A stretch of 64,000 nucleotides of DNA, from NCBI RefSeq assembly GCF_036898095.1, contig NC_090751.1, positions 81,574,955 to 81,638,954 of the forward strand, in the 5' to 3' direction. How positions within the stretch are numbered: the first letter of the stretch is position 1; the number at the start of each line of letters is the position of its first letter. The notes beneath the pieces are model-generated. The model did no database searches, was not told the DNA's origin, and worked only from the letters and a program-made list of their open reading frames with translations. Positions 43,066-54,910 of this stretch are shown piece after piece. The position numbers were made by a program, and so were the translations under genes. Source of the DNA: Palaemon carinicauda (Eukaryota > Arthropoda > Malacostraca > Decapoda > Palaemonidae).

Positions 43066-43880
43066 TGGGCAGAGTCAATTTCCATGCCTAGGTATCTGAT
43101 ACATTGTTGAGGGACAAGGCTGGACGTCTAAGTTCAACTGGATTCTCAACTCCTTGCAAAAATCGAGAAGACGAACTCTGTAACGTATGAGCAAAACTTG
43201 TGACTTTGCTGGAAACCAGTCTTCCCAATACCAAAGAAACCTGATACCCATGGAATGAACCTAGGCTGAGACAAAGGCAAAGATCCTGGTAAAGACCTGA
43301 CGTGTTCTGAAGAGCCTGAAGCACAGCATTTTGAAGTTGAAGACCTTGTCTCTGAAAAGGAACCTTAGATAACTTTCTCAGTCCGGGATGGATAGGGATC
43401 TGAAAGTACACATCTTTTAGGTCTATGGTCAAGAGAAAGACATTCTTTCTGATGCTCTGAGGAACTGTGGCTGGGGTCTCCATTTTGAACCTTGCTTGTA
43501 GAACAAACAAGCTCAAGTGGGAAAGGTCTATGATGGGTCTCCAGCCCCTGTTGGCTTCTCTACTAGAAAGAGGTTGCTGAACAAGCCTGGAGAATGATCT
43601 AAGATGGCTTCTATGGCCCCTTTGAACAACACCTTGGGCACTTCCTCTTGAAGGAGGAGGAAGGTCTCTTGTGGAGCCCTTCGAATAGAATGGTCAGACT
43701 ATCAGAGTCAGAGTTAGCAAGGGTAGGGAGTCTACAAACAGGACTCGATACCTTGAAAAGAGAACCTCAACAGGCCAGGAATCGGCCACAAAGAAGTGCC
43801 ACCTGTCCTAATGGCTCTGCAGGCATCCTCCACTGGTGGTAAACTGGGGGACTTGCCCTACCTTGTGGGAGCCTCTACAG
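43060..43880 (-). pseudogene. DIRS E reverse transcriptase remnant
   Basis: Minus-strand: NLFLVEKPTGA near 43570, a degenerate LTIDLKDVYFQIPIHPGLRK (43440-43380), MLCFRLFRTRQVFTRIFAF (about 43330-43270) and a decayed catalytic box reading WYWEDW instead of TYLDDW (about 43230). The thumb ends with YQIPRHG at the breakpoint near 43070. No RNase H follows. Dead. Confidence 0.72.
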
Positions 43881-46110
43881 CTGCAATTCCTTCGTCTAGA
43901 AGGGTGTTCTCTCCATCAAAAGGTTGACTGGTGATCTGGCCTCCTAAGGTGCCGAGTCCATAGGAGGAAACAAACTTCTCTGTTGGGTTGGCTACTTAAA
44001 ATGAGTTTCTCAGAGGGTGTTGAAGGACAGGCAACCTTGGGGCCGCAGCTCTCCTCATAAAGGAAGACTGGTTAGCCTTCTAAGTAGCTGCAGCTCCTGG
44101 AGGTGGGAACAATGTGGGAAAGTCCACCAAAATGGAGTTCCTCAGGCGCAGGACATCTTTCATGGACAGCTGGTTGGTACACCTGGCCAAAACAGTGTCA
44201 TGTCTCTTGAGGGAAACTATCAGGTGGATGAGAAAGCCAAAACAGTGTCACGCCTCTTGAGGGAAACTATCAGGTGGAGTAGAAACTCTAGAGCTTTGGC
44301 TCTAAATCTTGAAAGATCTATGAACTTTAAGAATGTCCTCGTTCTTCATATCTTCTGTCATGGCAAAACACAACACTGCTTATGACCAGTGATCCAACTA
44401 AGAGCAAGCCTGAATGGCAGACATAGCAACTTCCATGTTCTGCATTTCAGATCCAGAAAGTCATCAATAGTAATCAGGGCATAATCTTCCTGATTTGGCT
44501 CCTGTTTTGGAGTATAGGGTGGTTCAGTCTTAGGAACATTGCCAGAAGATTTAACTCTTCCATGCTAGTCCTTACTTTCTTGGATATCGTTATACATATG
44601 ATGAGAAGAGGGAACAGAGAAAGACAGGGAACAATTATATTTACTACTCTGGTAAGGCTCTCGTCCTCTATAATCATCAGAGGGACCAGCAGGAATTCTT
44701 TTTAGAACTCGACCAATGAGATGAATAGGATCTCTCAGAGGAAAGACACTTACAATACCTCCAACGAAGGCAGTGTCTGTGACGCTTTTCAGCTGGTATG
44801 TCATTCCGTGTGGATAGGGGTACTACCTGAGGAAATGGCAGTAAGGGTTCAGGTGCCCTTTCCTCTCCTTATTCTGAAATATCTGAAAAGAAAGGATCTG
44901 GCTGTTCTGGAGAATGAATAATCTTTGAAGTAGTATGAACAAAGGCTTGTGCAGGTTGTGGTAAAATAGTAGGTTTGTCATTGTTATGACACCTCAGGAT
45001 AAGTATGTGGGATCCAAACAAGGTAAATAAGTTCTAGAGGTGAGGCTACCTGGTAGTCCACCTGGGTTGACGTAGATACTGTACACAATCATAAGTAACG
45101 TCAGCACATCTACATGCTTGGGGGATAGCAAGATTAGATTGTGCATCTCTAGGATGTAGAATGACATCATAGCCATTGCACAGAACATGCTCATGTACTG
45201 GAATGACGGTGCGGTCTGTGACGTCAACATGCGCAGGGATGTCGGCACAGGCATACAAGTCAATCTGTGTACGCTGAGGTACAGTGATACATGTTGTTGA
45301 AACCTGCAACATAGACATCATAGTAGAGCCAGTGAGGACTTTAGGCTTCCATAATGACTGCTTGGAAGGAGATGACGCAATTGTGCTTTAACAAATCAGC
45401 CAAACCAATAAAGTCTGAATCATAGACAATCTACAGGAATTCCGCGCAGCGTCAGAATAATAAGGAAATTCTGGGATGAACCCAAATATTCTTACGAGAA
45501 GAGAGATACCAGGGCAAGCCAAACTCTTATGAACGAGTGGGGGAACGATAAGGATCTTTCAACAGGGCCGCCTGAGTATGTGGGAAAACAGCAATCTTGA
45601 CTCTAAGAGTGTGGCATTCTCGAGTGAGAATGAGAGGAGATTTTGATGCTTTTAAGGGTGATATCTCAAGAAGCAAAAAATCATCCTGCTGAAACTCTGC
45701 CAAATATGGCTCATCACTAAGTGCACCAGTGGGAGGCAAGGGAGATCTGCATAAATCAGTATAATCAGGCATAAGGACACTGGGACTGGATTAAGCATAG
45801 TAAGTACAGGGGCCATAGCCAGAGGATCAGTCTCAGGAAGTGACTCATGATCACTAGGCCAATGGGGGAAATAATACATCAACAAAGTTATCATCAATGC
45901 GTAATGTAATCAAATCTTGGCCACCATACCTGATTACCAGAGTCCTTGAGGCCTCATGAAAAGGAAGAATGGGTTGGGGTACATTGTGCATTGCAAAAAC
46001 TAGCTTATAATTTTTGCTATCCAAGGAGCAGATGAGGAAGAGGAACAATCTCTTTAAGCTAGTGTCTTACGATGGGAACAACATTACTCCCAATGAGAGG
46101 ACGGCCACTC
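43880..46110 (-). pseudogene. DIRS E gag remnant (colinear part)
   Basis: Minus-strand frames are short and broken. They include a segment near 44180-44090 (MKDVLRLRNSILVDFPTLFP) and N-terminal-side pieces at 45263-44994, 45772-45527 and 46048-45854, without strong motifs. Position upstream of RT and general composition (low-complexity, Pro/Ser-rich) are why I call it gag. A 65-bp direct repeat (GCCAAAACAGTGTCA...GAAACTATCAGGTGGA) is present at about 44186-44275. Confidence 0.5.
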
Positions 46111-46163
46111 CCTACAATCGTCGTCGTCGGCGCCCACTCGTGTCCGAGTATTGGGTTCTGTCG

Positions 46164-49100
46164 TTAGCCATCAGCCTCCTGTCTGTGGGGTGGGAACTTA
46201 TGCCTGATGTGGCTGTTAAGTCCTAGTCTGTGGTGGAAGAGTCGCGGACAGTGTTCACAAGGGAGAGTAGGTGGTGGGTGGGGCTGTTCTAATCGCTCTC
46301 TCCTTCTTCTCCTCCTAGCCTCCTCATTTTGTCTCCTCCTCTCCTCGAAGTCCACGGTGCCATGGTGTACTGTACTCCTCCAGGTTTTCCTGTCCCTGGC
46401 TGTTTCTTCCCATGAGGAAGGATCGATGTCAGTTAGAGCCAGGGTGCGCTTTAGTTGATCTTTATAGCGCATTTTCGGGGCTCCTCGTGGTCTGGTGCCC
46501 TGGATCAGTTCTTCGTAGAATATTTTCTTTGGGAGCCTAGATGGATCCATCCTATGCACGTGTCCTATCCAGCGGAGGTGGTGGTGGATGATGGTGGCCT
46601 CCACGCTGGTCAGCGAGGCACGTTCTAAGACCTCAATGTTGGTGGTGTGGCTCTCCCAGGGGATTTTCAAGATCTGCCTCAGTTTCATTTGTTGGAAGCG
46701 TTCTAGGATTTTAATATCGTTTCTATATAGCGTCCATGTTTCACATGCATACAGGAGCATGGAGAGTACTACTGCCCTGAACACCATTATTTTGGTGGTC
46801 ATTGTCAGTGCGTGGTTGTTAAATACGCGGCAGTTGAGTCGGCCAAAGGCGGAGTGGGGTGCCCTGATCCTGTTCTCCACGCCCTTTTTGCTTGTGGGAG
46901 CTGATGTTAGGATGCTCCCTAGGTAGGAAAACTGGTCCACCTGTTCTAACGGTTGGTCATTCACTGTGGTATTGAAGTTGGGGAGCATCAGTCCTGGTGG
47001 ATGTTGGACGAGGGTCTTGGTTTTGTCTGAGTTGACTTGCATCCCAAAACGTTCGTAGGCAGAGTTGTATGCATCAGCTAACGACTGCAGATCCTCTGCC
47101 GTCTGACCTGGGGTGGCATTGTCGTCAGCATACTGCAGTTCTCGCACTGCACACAAGGTGGTCTTGGTTCTGGCGCGGAGTCTAGCGAGGTTGAAAGCGC
47201 CTCCATTCATGCGGAAACGTAGGTCGACTGAGGGTGTGTCTGGGGGAATCTCGTTGAGCATTGCTGCGGTGTATAGCGAGAAACACGTCGGGGCCAGAAC
47301 ACAGCCCTGCTTCAGGCCGCCGTTGATGGGAATGGGTCTGAAAGAGAGTTCTGGTGGCAGACTCTCCCAACCATTCCGTCATGGAGGGCACGCACCAGCT
47401 TGACAAAATCGGGTGGGCAGCCATATCTTTTGAGGACAGCCCACATGGCAGGTCGAGGTACTTTGTCGAAGGCCTTTTTCAAATCCCAGAAGATGAACAT
47501 TATGGGCTGTTGTTGTTCGAGGCTCTTCTCTTGTAGTTGTCGCGCACAGAAGATCATGTCTATGGTCCCGCGGGAAGGTCGAAAGCCGCACTGGGACTCT
47601 GGCAGGACGTCTTCTGCGAGAATAAGGAGGCGGTCAAGGAGAATTCGAGCGAAAATCTTACTCGCGATGCTTAGTAGTGATATTCCCTGGTAGTTGTTAC
47701 AGTTCTCCCTGTCTCCCTTATTGAAGATGGTAATGATGTTTGCATCGCAGATGTCACTGGGGGGGGTCTTGGTCTCCCATATTTTCAGTATAAGGAGCAT
47801 CAAACAGTTCCTCAACCCGGGACCACCGTGAGTGAGGAGCTCCAACGGGATGTTGTCTGGCCCTGGGGCTTTGCCGGGCTTCATGCGCTGCAGGGCCTTG
47901 TTGAAGTCATGGATGGAGGGTGGTAGTGCCATCCAGTGACGGACGGGATGCTGCGGGGTCATTCGCAGGAGATCGTCTGGGGTGTCTGCTTGGTCATTGA
48001 GGAGGTTCTCAAAGTGAGACCTCCACCTGGCCAGGATGCCCTCGCTGTCGTTGATGGTCGTGGCCCCCTCCGCGTCCTTCAGGCTGCCCACTGATGACCG
48101 TGTGGGACCGAATATTTCTTTTGTTGCTGCATAGAAGCTGCGCAGGTCACGTTGGTCAGCGAAACTCTGTATTTCTGCAGCTTTTCTTTGCCACCAGGTG
48201 TTCTGGACTTCACGGATACCTCTTTGGTAACCAGCTTCAGCTACCTTGTGAGCACATTTGTTAGCTGCTGTTGGTTGGTTTTCCACAGTCAGGCGTGCTT
48301 GTCGTTTGGTTTCAATGAGAAGAGAGATGGTAGCATCATTCTCATCAAACCAATCCTGCCGTTTCTTGGTGGTGTAGCCTAGTGTTTCCTCCGCGGCACG
48401 GGTCATGGCGTTTCTGAGGGTGGTCCAGTGTTGCTCGACAGTGGCCTGACCCACAGGGTCTGCGAGGTATTGTTTGCAGGCCTCCTTGTAGTTCTGTGCC
48501 ACCTGTGGGTTGCGTTGCTTACTACAATCAAAGCGTTGGTGTGGTACGCTGTCAGGTGCCCTTCTGGGTGGTCGTAGGGTCGTCACGGAGAGTCGGGAGA
48601 TGAGGAGTCTGTGGTCCGTCCAGCAGTCGTCCACTCCGGGCATGGATCGGGTGATGCGGACGTCTCCTCGGTCTCTGGCTCTGGTCAGGACGTAGTCCAG
48701 GGTGTGCCAGTGTTTAGACCGTGGGTGTCTCCATGTGGTCTTTTGTCGCTTTGGTAACTGGAAGATGGTGTTGGTTACCACAAGTTGGTGTTCTGCACAC
48801 AGACCCAGTAGGAGTTGGCCATTGGCGTTGCAATTTCCAATGCCATGGCGGCCGATGATTCCCTCCCACAGGCGATGGTCTTTGCCTACTCGGGCATTAA
48901 AGTCGCCAAGCACAACGAGCTTGTCATTGGCGGGCACTGCCTGGATGGTGCGGTCGAGCTGGGTGTAGAAGGCAGCTTTGTTATCATCGGTTGAGGTCAT
49001 AGTCGGGGCGTAGACAGAGATCAGGGTGAGATGTCTGTCCCGCGTGATGGGGATGCGGACAGTCATCAGGCGCTCACTGATGGCCTTGGGAGCGAGGTTG

Positions 49101-49388
49101 TGCTGCTGCACTAGCTGGGAACGGATGGCGAAGCCGACACCGTGGATGCGGGGCTCCTCTAGGGCCTTGCCTTTCCAGAAGATGGTGTAGCCTGTTCCAG
49201 CTTCCCTGATGTTGCCCTCTTCGGGTAGTCTGGTCTCGCTAAGAGCCGCCACATCAACATTGAAGCGGGCTAGCTCCTTGCAGACGAGGGCTGTACGTCG
49301 TTCCGGGCGGTTGGTGTTCGTCCCGTCTTGGAGGGTGCGGATGTTCCACGCACCTAAGGTTAATATTTTTTTCTTGTTATTTCGACCG
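46164..49388 (-). pseudogene. LINE F endonuclease-reverse transcriptase with C-terminal C2H2 finger (one frameshift)
   Basis: The AP endonuclease begins LTLGAWNIRTLQDG near 49360, with AALSETRLPEEG, VVLGDFNARVGKD and CWTDHRLLISR. The RT core reads KAPGPDNIPLELL, CNNYQGISLLSIASKIFARI, GFRPSRGTIDMIF, MFIFWDLKKAFDKVP, then a one-base loss near 47328 (after SDPFP) shifts the frame. The second part (47261-46164 and just before it) reads INGGLKQGCVLAP, RELQYADDNATPGQT (catalytic YADD), a thumb with HHHLRWIGHVHRMD, and a C-terminal finger CEHCPRLFHHRLGLNSHIRH preceded by an Arg-rich stretch. No RNase H. Apart from the frameshift it looks intact. Clade not assigned; RTE/CR1-like groups are possible. 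Confidence 0.88.
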
Positions 49389-50330
49389 CATTAGTGGGAT
49401 GTCCACCAGCCGCGGTGAGCTGACCAGACGGGTTTGCCGTGTCCGATGTTTACCCCACCTTTTCTAGGGGCCTCCCCATGTGGAGTGGGCTGCGGTGTCC
49501 TCAATAGGCCAGCCCAGTCACGGGTCCAGCTGCCGAACTCTGGTGTCACGGCACCGTCACCAGAGAGCGACTGAATCTTAGACTCGCCGCCTGAGTGCAG
49601 TCGTGGGCTAAGGGCTTCCAGCCATCCAGGCCTGCCCCCTTCACCCACGGTGCTGTCGCCTCAGGACTTGCTGGTGGTGATGATGATGATGATGGTGAGA
49701 GAGATGAAGAAGGGTGGAGGAAACGACAGAATGCCAGTAGCTGGGTATATTGTTTTGGGTGGTCGTGGCTTTGCAACGGCCACGCACACACATTCTTGGC
49801 CCACATCATTTTCACCGCGGCTCAAGACATATGAGACAGGCGGCTTCTCCGATGTTGGTTGCATCGGGCTGCCGGGTTCTTGTTATGTCAAGGCCCGCCT
49901 TGTTGCCTGCCCGACAGGCATTGCCCTCTTCCGCCGGCGCTGGGAAGCTCCGCCGTTGGGGTCTTGTTTGGTTTGATTTTGGAGTTTTCCTTCTCCTAGC
50001 CTTTGCCTATCTTAAAATAAAGGCGAAGGCCTATAGGGGCCCAGTCTTGGTCTGGTCTCTCAGAACTGGCCTTAGCGGTATGGTTGAGCCTGCCAGGGTG
50101 GATAAACTACCCCACCGCCATTGCCCAGCCCATCATTGGGACACTCAAGCCCCTCTACTGCAGCAAAGTGCTGGACCATCAGAGGGGACTCCCTACAATA
50201 CTCACATGGAGATACCATGGAACACCGCTTACCACAGCAGTTCAAGCAAACGGGATGCAGGTGTATTTTGACCCGACTCATTTAGGTGCCATAAGGAAGA
50301 CCATCCTGGCCGGGTCAAGTCAGCATTACA
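49389..50330 (-). other. LINE F 5' leader
   Basis: GC-rich non-coding leader upstream of the endonuclease start. Open frames on both strands have no recognisable domain. A short ORF at 49648-49391 (minus) ends two codons before the endonuclease frame. The 5' limit is estimated from the composition change near 50330. Confidence 0.45.
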
Positions 50331-50788
50331 CAAGCAACGGTAGATATTAAACCACAACAAAGCACTGCAAGGTTAATCCAATGTGGTGCGTGTTGTGATT
50401 GTTGAGCGGCAAACGAGGACAGACTCTTGACAAGACGACCAGAAGAGTGAAGCTTACCTCGCAGCAGCACGTAACATGGAGTTGCCTAGCAACCATTATA
50501 TAGTTACCAATTAGGCACCTTTTCCTTCTTTCTGGTTTGTATCCAGGTAAGGATAAATAGGGTTTTTAATGATGATTTTTCTCACCACTGGGGATCATAG
50601 GGACACAATTATTATATTACAGGGTTATTTACTAAGTGGTGAACTCCCATTAAAGCCAAAAACATTGCTCCCCAAACACGAATGTATACTCCGCAAGTAC
50701 AAAATGCGCACAAGAGCAAGACATGGCAAGCACAACTTAGTCTTGCAAGTGTATTCTTCCGTGCAAATTTTACACATACAGTAGTATA
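50331..50788. other. Unassigned DNA
   Basis: No gene recognised. It separates LINE F from a pogo-like terminal repeat at 50789. It may contain displaced E sequence but no match is visible. Confidence 0.4.
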
Positions 50789-50809
50789 CAGTCAAACCTC
50801 GTTAATCGC
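50789..50809. repeat. Possible pogo-like terminal inverted repeat, left
   Basis: CAGTCAAACCTCGTTAATCG plus C, preceded by TA. It matches the complement of 61130-61150 at 19 of 21 positions, and that copy is followed by TA. The CAGT(C)AAACCTCG start is typical of pogo/Tigger terminal repeats, which duplicate TA. Confidence 0.55.
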
Positions 50810-51256
50810 AGTTTCAGTTTTTCACGGCCAAGGAGGAGAAAAAAAAATCCTTTGTGATCATTGTTTACCAAACATAAAGAATTTTATTTCTAATAGTTGG
50901 CAACAGCATTGGGATGGCCAAGAATAATGCAATAGCTATTTAATAAAAATTCTCATAAAAATTCCAATAAAATTCAAGCTGGGCCATGATTTAAAATAGC
51001 CTGCGGTCCTTTACACTAGGAGCGCTGCATGCCACTACCTATCTTTACACCCAGCTGGTCCTAGCTCTCTCTCTGTACAATGTTTATCCATTTACGGTGG
51101 TAACAAATTACAGTACAGCTATATTTGAAATAAACCGGATTTTGATTAAATTGGTGTTTCACTTAACTGTATCCAATAATAATGCATGTAATATTCACAT
51201 TTTAGTTTCGTATTTATAATAAAAAACATACCGAATTATAATCTCATGAATTATTT
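50810..51256. other. AT-rich DNA, possibly inside an old pogo-like element
   Basis: No ORF of note. It includes a ~64-bp segment (51157-51222, CTTAACTGTATCCAATAATA and onward) that recurs at 58278-58341. Confidence 0.4.
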
Positions 51257-51445
51257 ATTTTCAATATTTAACTTAGCCGGTGATTATAATAGCTGCAACT
51301 CTGTTGCTCGACAGAAAAACTCTACGTAAAAATTCGCCAGCGATCGCTACACAGGTAGGGGGTGTACTCAACAGCGCCATCTGTCGTTCAGATACCTAGT
51401 ACTCATTGTAAACAAAGAACTCAATTTTCTCTCTGTCGGGCTACC
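51257..51445. repeat. DIRS G left inverted terminal repeat
   Basis: From CGGTGATTATAATAGCTGCA to GTAAACAAAGAACTCAATTT it is the reverse complement of 57525-57690 with almost no differences visible by eye. It contains GATCGC/GCGATC-type words and a short palindromic CGCCAGCGATCGCTACAC core. Confidence 0.93.
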
Positions 51446-52620
51446 GGCAAGACCTACTAATTCGCTGTTGCTAACTGGATTTGTTTTCGCAACTATTTGG
51501 TGAAGTACACTATTCTAGTTTTGAGCTTTCGCTATGCAGGTGTTTTATCTTCATCTTAAAACTTGAACTCGTTTTGGATAGATTTAATTATGGTGACAAA
51601 GAGAGTATGGACTTTCTTTCACTTTTAAATGGCCGACCCTTCCCTTAGACGGAAGTGTGTTTAGGCTTTTAATAATTATCTTATCACGTTACAGATTTTC
51701 CTCTATATTTTATATCTCTCCGCCTTTATTAGGCCTCTTCGATTAACTTTCCATTTTTTATAAACATATAAAAATAAATTTTAATGCTTTGTTTATATAA
51801 CGTACTTAAGGCAGAGCCTGAGAGTAGGCGGTCCTAACTTGGAACCGAAGTTAATCAACGTTGAGCCCTTTATATCGTCTTTAGCTTTTAAAGAGCTAAG
51901 GTTTTAAAACTTTTTAAATGTAATATTTTATGAAAGAATTTCTTTGATAGTCTTCGTACTGTTTTCAAAGATGAACTAACGTTTAGTTTTTTTTTTTATG
52001 CTACGCAGTTGTTGACGTTCAGGACGTACAACATGCGCTCTATCGTTACGATAGAGAGAGAGTGTATCAGGGTTTCACTTTGCAGTAAGAGTAAATCGAT
52101 TCTGACGTTTTGTTCATTCTTTCTTAGCTTAAATGTTTTAAATTCTAATTTAAAGGAACTTTTTATTTGAAAAACTTTTCAGTTTTTTCCTTTAGTCAAA
52201 TAACGTTTATTTATTTTTTTTTTTTTTTGACGATATATAATTGGGCTCTTCTCTTAGGTGCGAAATCAAGAGAGAAAGAGAGAGAGAGATAGAGACAGAG
52301 GGAGAGAGAGGAGAGAAAACGTTCCGTTCAAGCGGGTAACGTTGTTCTCGTGTTACTCACGTCCCTAGTCGCTGTACGGGGAGGAAGGATAAAACGTTTT
52401 TAGGTTTTTATTCTCGTCCCCAGGCTATGTGCGGTGAGAGATTGAAAACGTAGTTATATGAACTAGTGTTTAGTCTCTTTCCCAGCCACTGATTTTTCTT
52501 TTTATCTTAAAATATGTTTTCTGTTTTTTGCTGGTATTATGAGCTTGCATTATACGACTAATTTCGCAATTAATACCTTTTAATGAAGGGTAGAATTGCG
52601 TGTTTCAGGTAAGAAATTAG
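51446..52620 (+). other. DIRS G 5' leader
   Basis: AT-rich, T-rich leader between the ITR and gag remnant. It includes a GA-rich tract (52265-52315). No ORF of note. Promoter not identifiable by eye. Confidence 0.5.
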
Positions 52621-54910
52621 TGCATAACAGAAAATCGAAGTGATAAAGTGATATGCGCAAAGTGTTACAGTGTTGCGTCTGAGGCGCAAAGTGTTACAGT
52701 GTTGCGTCCGAGGGTTCGTCTGTTCGTGCCTGTCGTTCACCTAGTCCGGGACCTCTTGCAAGCTCCCAAGCCCAGGGGAGAAGTAATGTCAAACGACTTA
52801 TGGGTTCGAGAGGCCTTGACCAACGAACAGACGTTTTCCCTCTATGGTATCGGGTGTATCTTACCAAGATCTCCCCTACCATAAGACGAGAGAGACGTTG
52901 TTTCTCCTCGCCATCCGTAGGCTTTTCGCATAAGAAACCTGTCACAAGGTTTCGAAGCCCTTAAGCGAAAGTCAGTCCTTTCAGGACAGGTCCAGCGTCC
53001 TGGTTACAGCCAATAGGACAGCTCTGACCCTATGCAGTCATCGGATAACTGCTCGCCGCCTAACAAAAACGTAACACAGACTCCGAGTCTTTTTTTGTAG
53101 GCAAAGTGTTGCGGTCACAGACGTTACCCTCGTCTATTACCACAACCATTTCCGTTGATCCTTAAGGGGTTGTATGGCAAAACATGCAGTATATGCTTGC
53201 CTCCCTTATGGAAGACTATTCTGCCGATTAGTCCGTTGAGTCTAGCCGTTTATCTCATCGATATCCTGGCTTTCAGCCAACCTAACGTTCCTTTGTGCTT
53301 ACTGTTGACGTTGGCGTAGCTTAGTCACGCCAGTCAGGTTGTTTAGAACCACACCCGATGCGGTCTCGTGTGGTTTTTCAGCCGCATTTGGACGTTAGGC
53401 CACTGGCTGATGCTCCTGTTGACGTTCAAGACGTTCACTAACAATCGGAGTTGACTTGTTTTGACGCTGTGCGTCAACCTCCGCATTCTAGAGTTGTTTT
53501 GACTGCTCAGTCTAGGCAGTCAAAGCAGTCTCGAGTGGACGCTGTGCGTCCTCACGCACCTGTTGTGGTTGACAGTTCAGTTGTTGACAGTTCACAGACT
53601 GTCAAGCAGTTATATGACGTTGCGTTCTGGTCCGCTACTAATGCACCAGTGATAGACTCAGCTTTTATCGGACAAGGTTCCTGCAGATGAGGAAGTTGCT
53701 GTTCTCCCTCCTACTGATATTCCCTTGAGGACTCTGTCAGATGGAGAGGAGCCTAAAGCTGCTTAGCCTCCTATGGACTTTAATTAAATCATGATGATTT
53801 TTTTTTAAGGATCTTCGTCCGGACCTTTTTGTAACTGCTGCTCCTCGTTCACCTAAACGTCAGAGCTTACTCTAGGCCTAGCTACTTCGAAGCCGTTGTT
53901 TTTAAGCTAGTGCTCTCTCGCTCTCCAAGAGAGCGTTACGTGGGCTAGGCGACTGGTTTTTCACCAGGAGGAGTTTGGGGGATACAGCCTTTGCTTTCCC
54001 TTCTTTTAAACTGGTTTTTAGAGCGAGAGTCTGATATGACACGAGAGAAGTTCTCGGCTTGGGAGTTCATGCCTCTGCCCAGATAGACTTGTCAATTCTG
54101 GTAGACTCTCCCTGGCGCCTAGCCAGGAGACGCTCCAAGTTGTTTACAGGTCAACTTCACAACTGTTGTCGAGCCTTTGAAGTTTTGCTGTACTATTATG
54201 TCACGCATAACAAGGCTTTCAGGGATGGTAAACGGTTCCGCCTCAGTCGCTAACCCCGTCTGTTGCCACACCTGCTCCCGTAGACCCTAAATGGGCTTTG
54301 CTGCAAGACATGCAGTCCAAGCTTGCGTCCTTGATAGAGGACTTAAATGCGGAGAAGAACCTTCTGGCCAACAACCTTCCAACCGGTCGGTTGTGCGCCC
54401 TGTTGACGCTGAGGTAACCTACTCGCGTCTGCCAGTTGAGGTGGTTCCTCCACCGATGCGACCCAGTGTGGGTTGCCAGCCGCACGTTGACGTTAAGCGA
54501 CGCTCGGAGGTGGTTGTTGACGTTCAGGACGTTCAACAACCAGCAGAGGTGACTTGTTTTGACACAGTGCGTCAACCTCAGCAACCCGGTAGGGTGTTGA
54601 CTGCACAACCCAGACGGTCTAGACAGTCTCGGGTTGACGCTGTGCTTCCTCGCGCACCCATGGTTGTTGACAGTTCACAGACTGTGCAGCAGTTCCATGA
54701 TATTGCGTCCGGCTCCGTCACGCATCCACCAGTACGACCGGATTCAGCGAGCCAGACGTTGCCCACTCCGTTGCCGTTTCCTCATCAGTTTCGGATAAGG
54801 AACCCTCTGATGAGGACGTTGCTGAACAACAAGACGATCAGCCCCCAGCCCTGCCATCCATCCAGAAGATGCTGAAGAAGGAACGCTGCTCAGTCAGGCT
54901 GTGGATGAGT
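52621..54910 (+). pseudogene. DIRS G gag remnant with internal duplication
   Basis: Three broken plus-strand pieces. Repeated motifs VTCFD(A/T)VRQP, VLTAQ(S/P)R(Q/R)S(K/R)QSRVDAV, VVDSSQTV(K/Q)Q and DVA/DIA occur at 53440-53660 and again at 54540-54760, showing a roughly 0.55-kb duplicated segment about 1.1 kb apart. The region is rich in Arg/Ser/Gln/Val and has no clear zinc motif. The last gag residues (AVDESG, about 54890-54912) run directly into RT thumb sequence, marking the deletion. Not functional. Confidence 0.65.

Larger units (their letters stand above)
39711..46110 (-). mobile_element. DIRS retrotransposon E (minus strand), rearranged, right end lost or displaced
   Basis: Starts 84 bp after element C. 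The left terminal region (39711-39935) and ICR (39960-40070) are of the same end family as A, C and I. Moving right there is YR (minus), a gag piece in inverted orientation (plus), RT (minus), then the rest of gag (minus) up to the LINE F junction. No matching right ITR was found, and sequence after LINE F is not recognisably E. All ORFs are heavily broken. Confidence 0.75.
46110..50330 (-). mobile_element. LINE F: single-ORF non-LTR retrotransposon, near intact
   Basis: Minus-strand element inserted into or next to the E gag remnant. It has a G/C-rich leader (50330-49390), one long ORF with endonuclease and RT (49388-46164, one frameshift), and a 3' tail with GACGACGACGATTG (complement of 46117-46130). 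Bounds are approximate and no target duplication was identified. Base composition is clearly more GC-rich than the flanks. Confidence 0.75.

Noticed and set aside
49595..50350. Plus-strand open frames in the LINE F leader
   Set aside because: No domain and no codon pattern; located in the GC-rich LINE leader opposite in direction to its gene.
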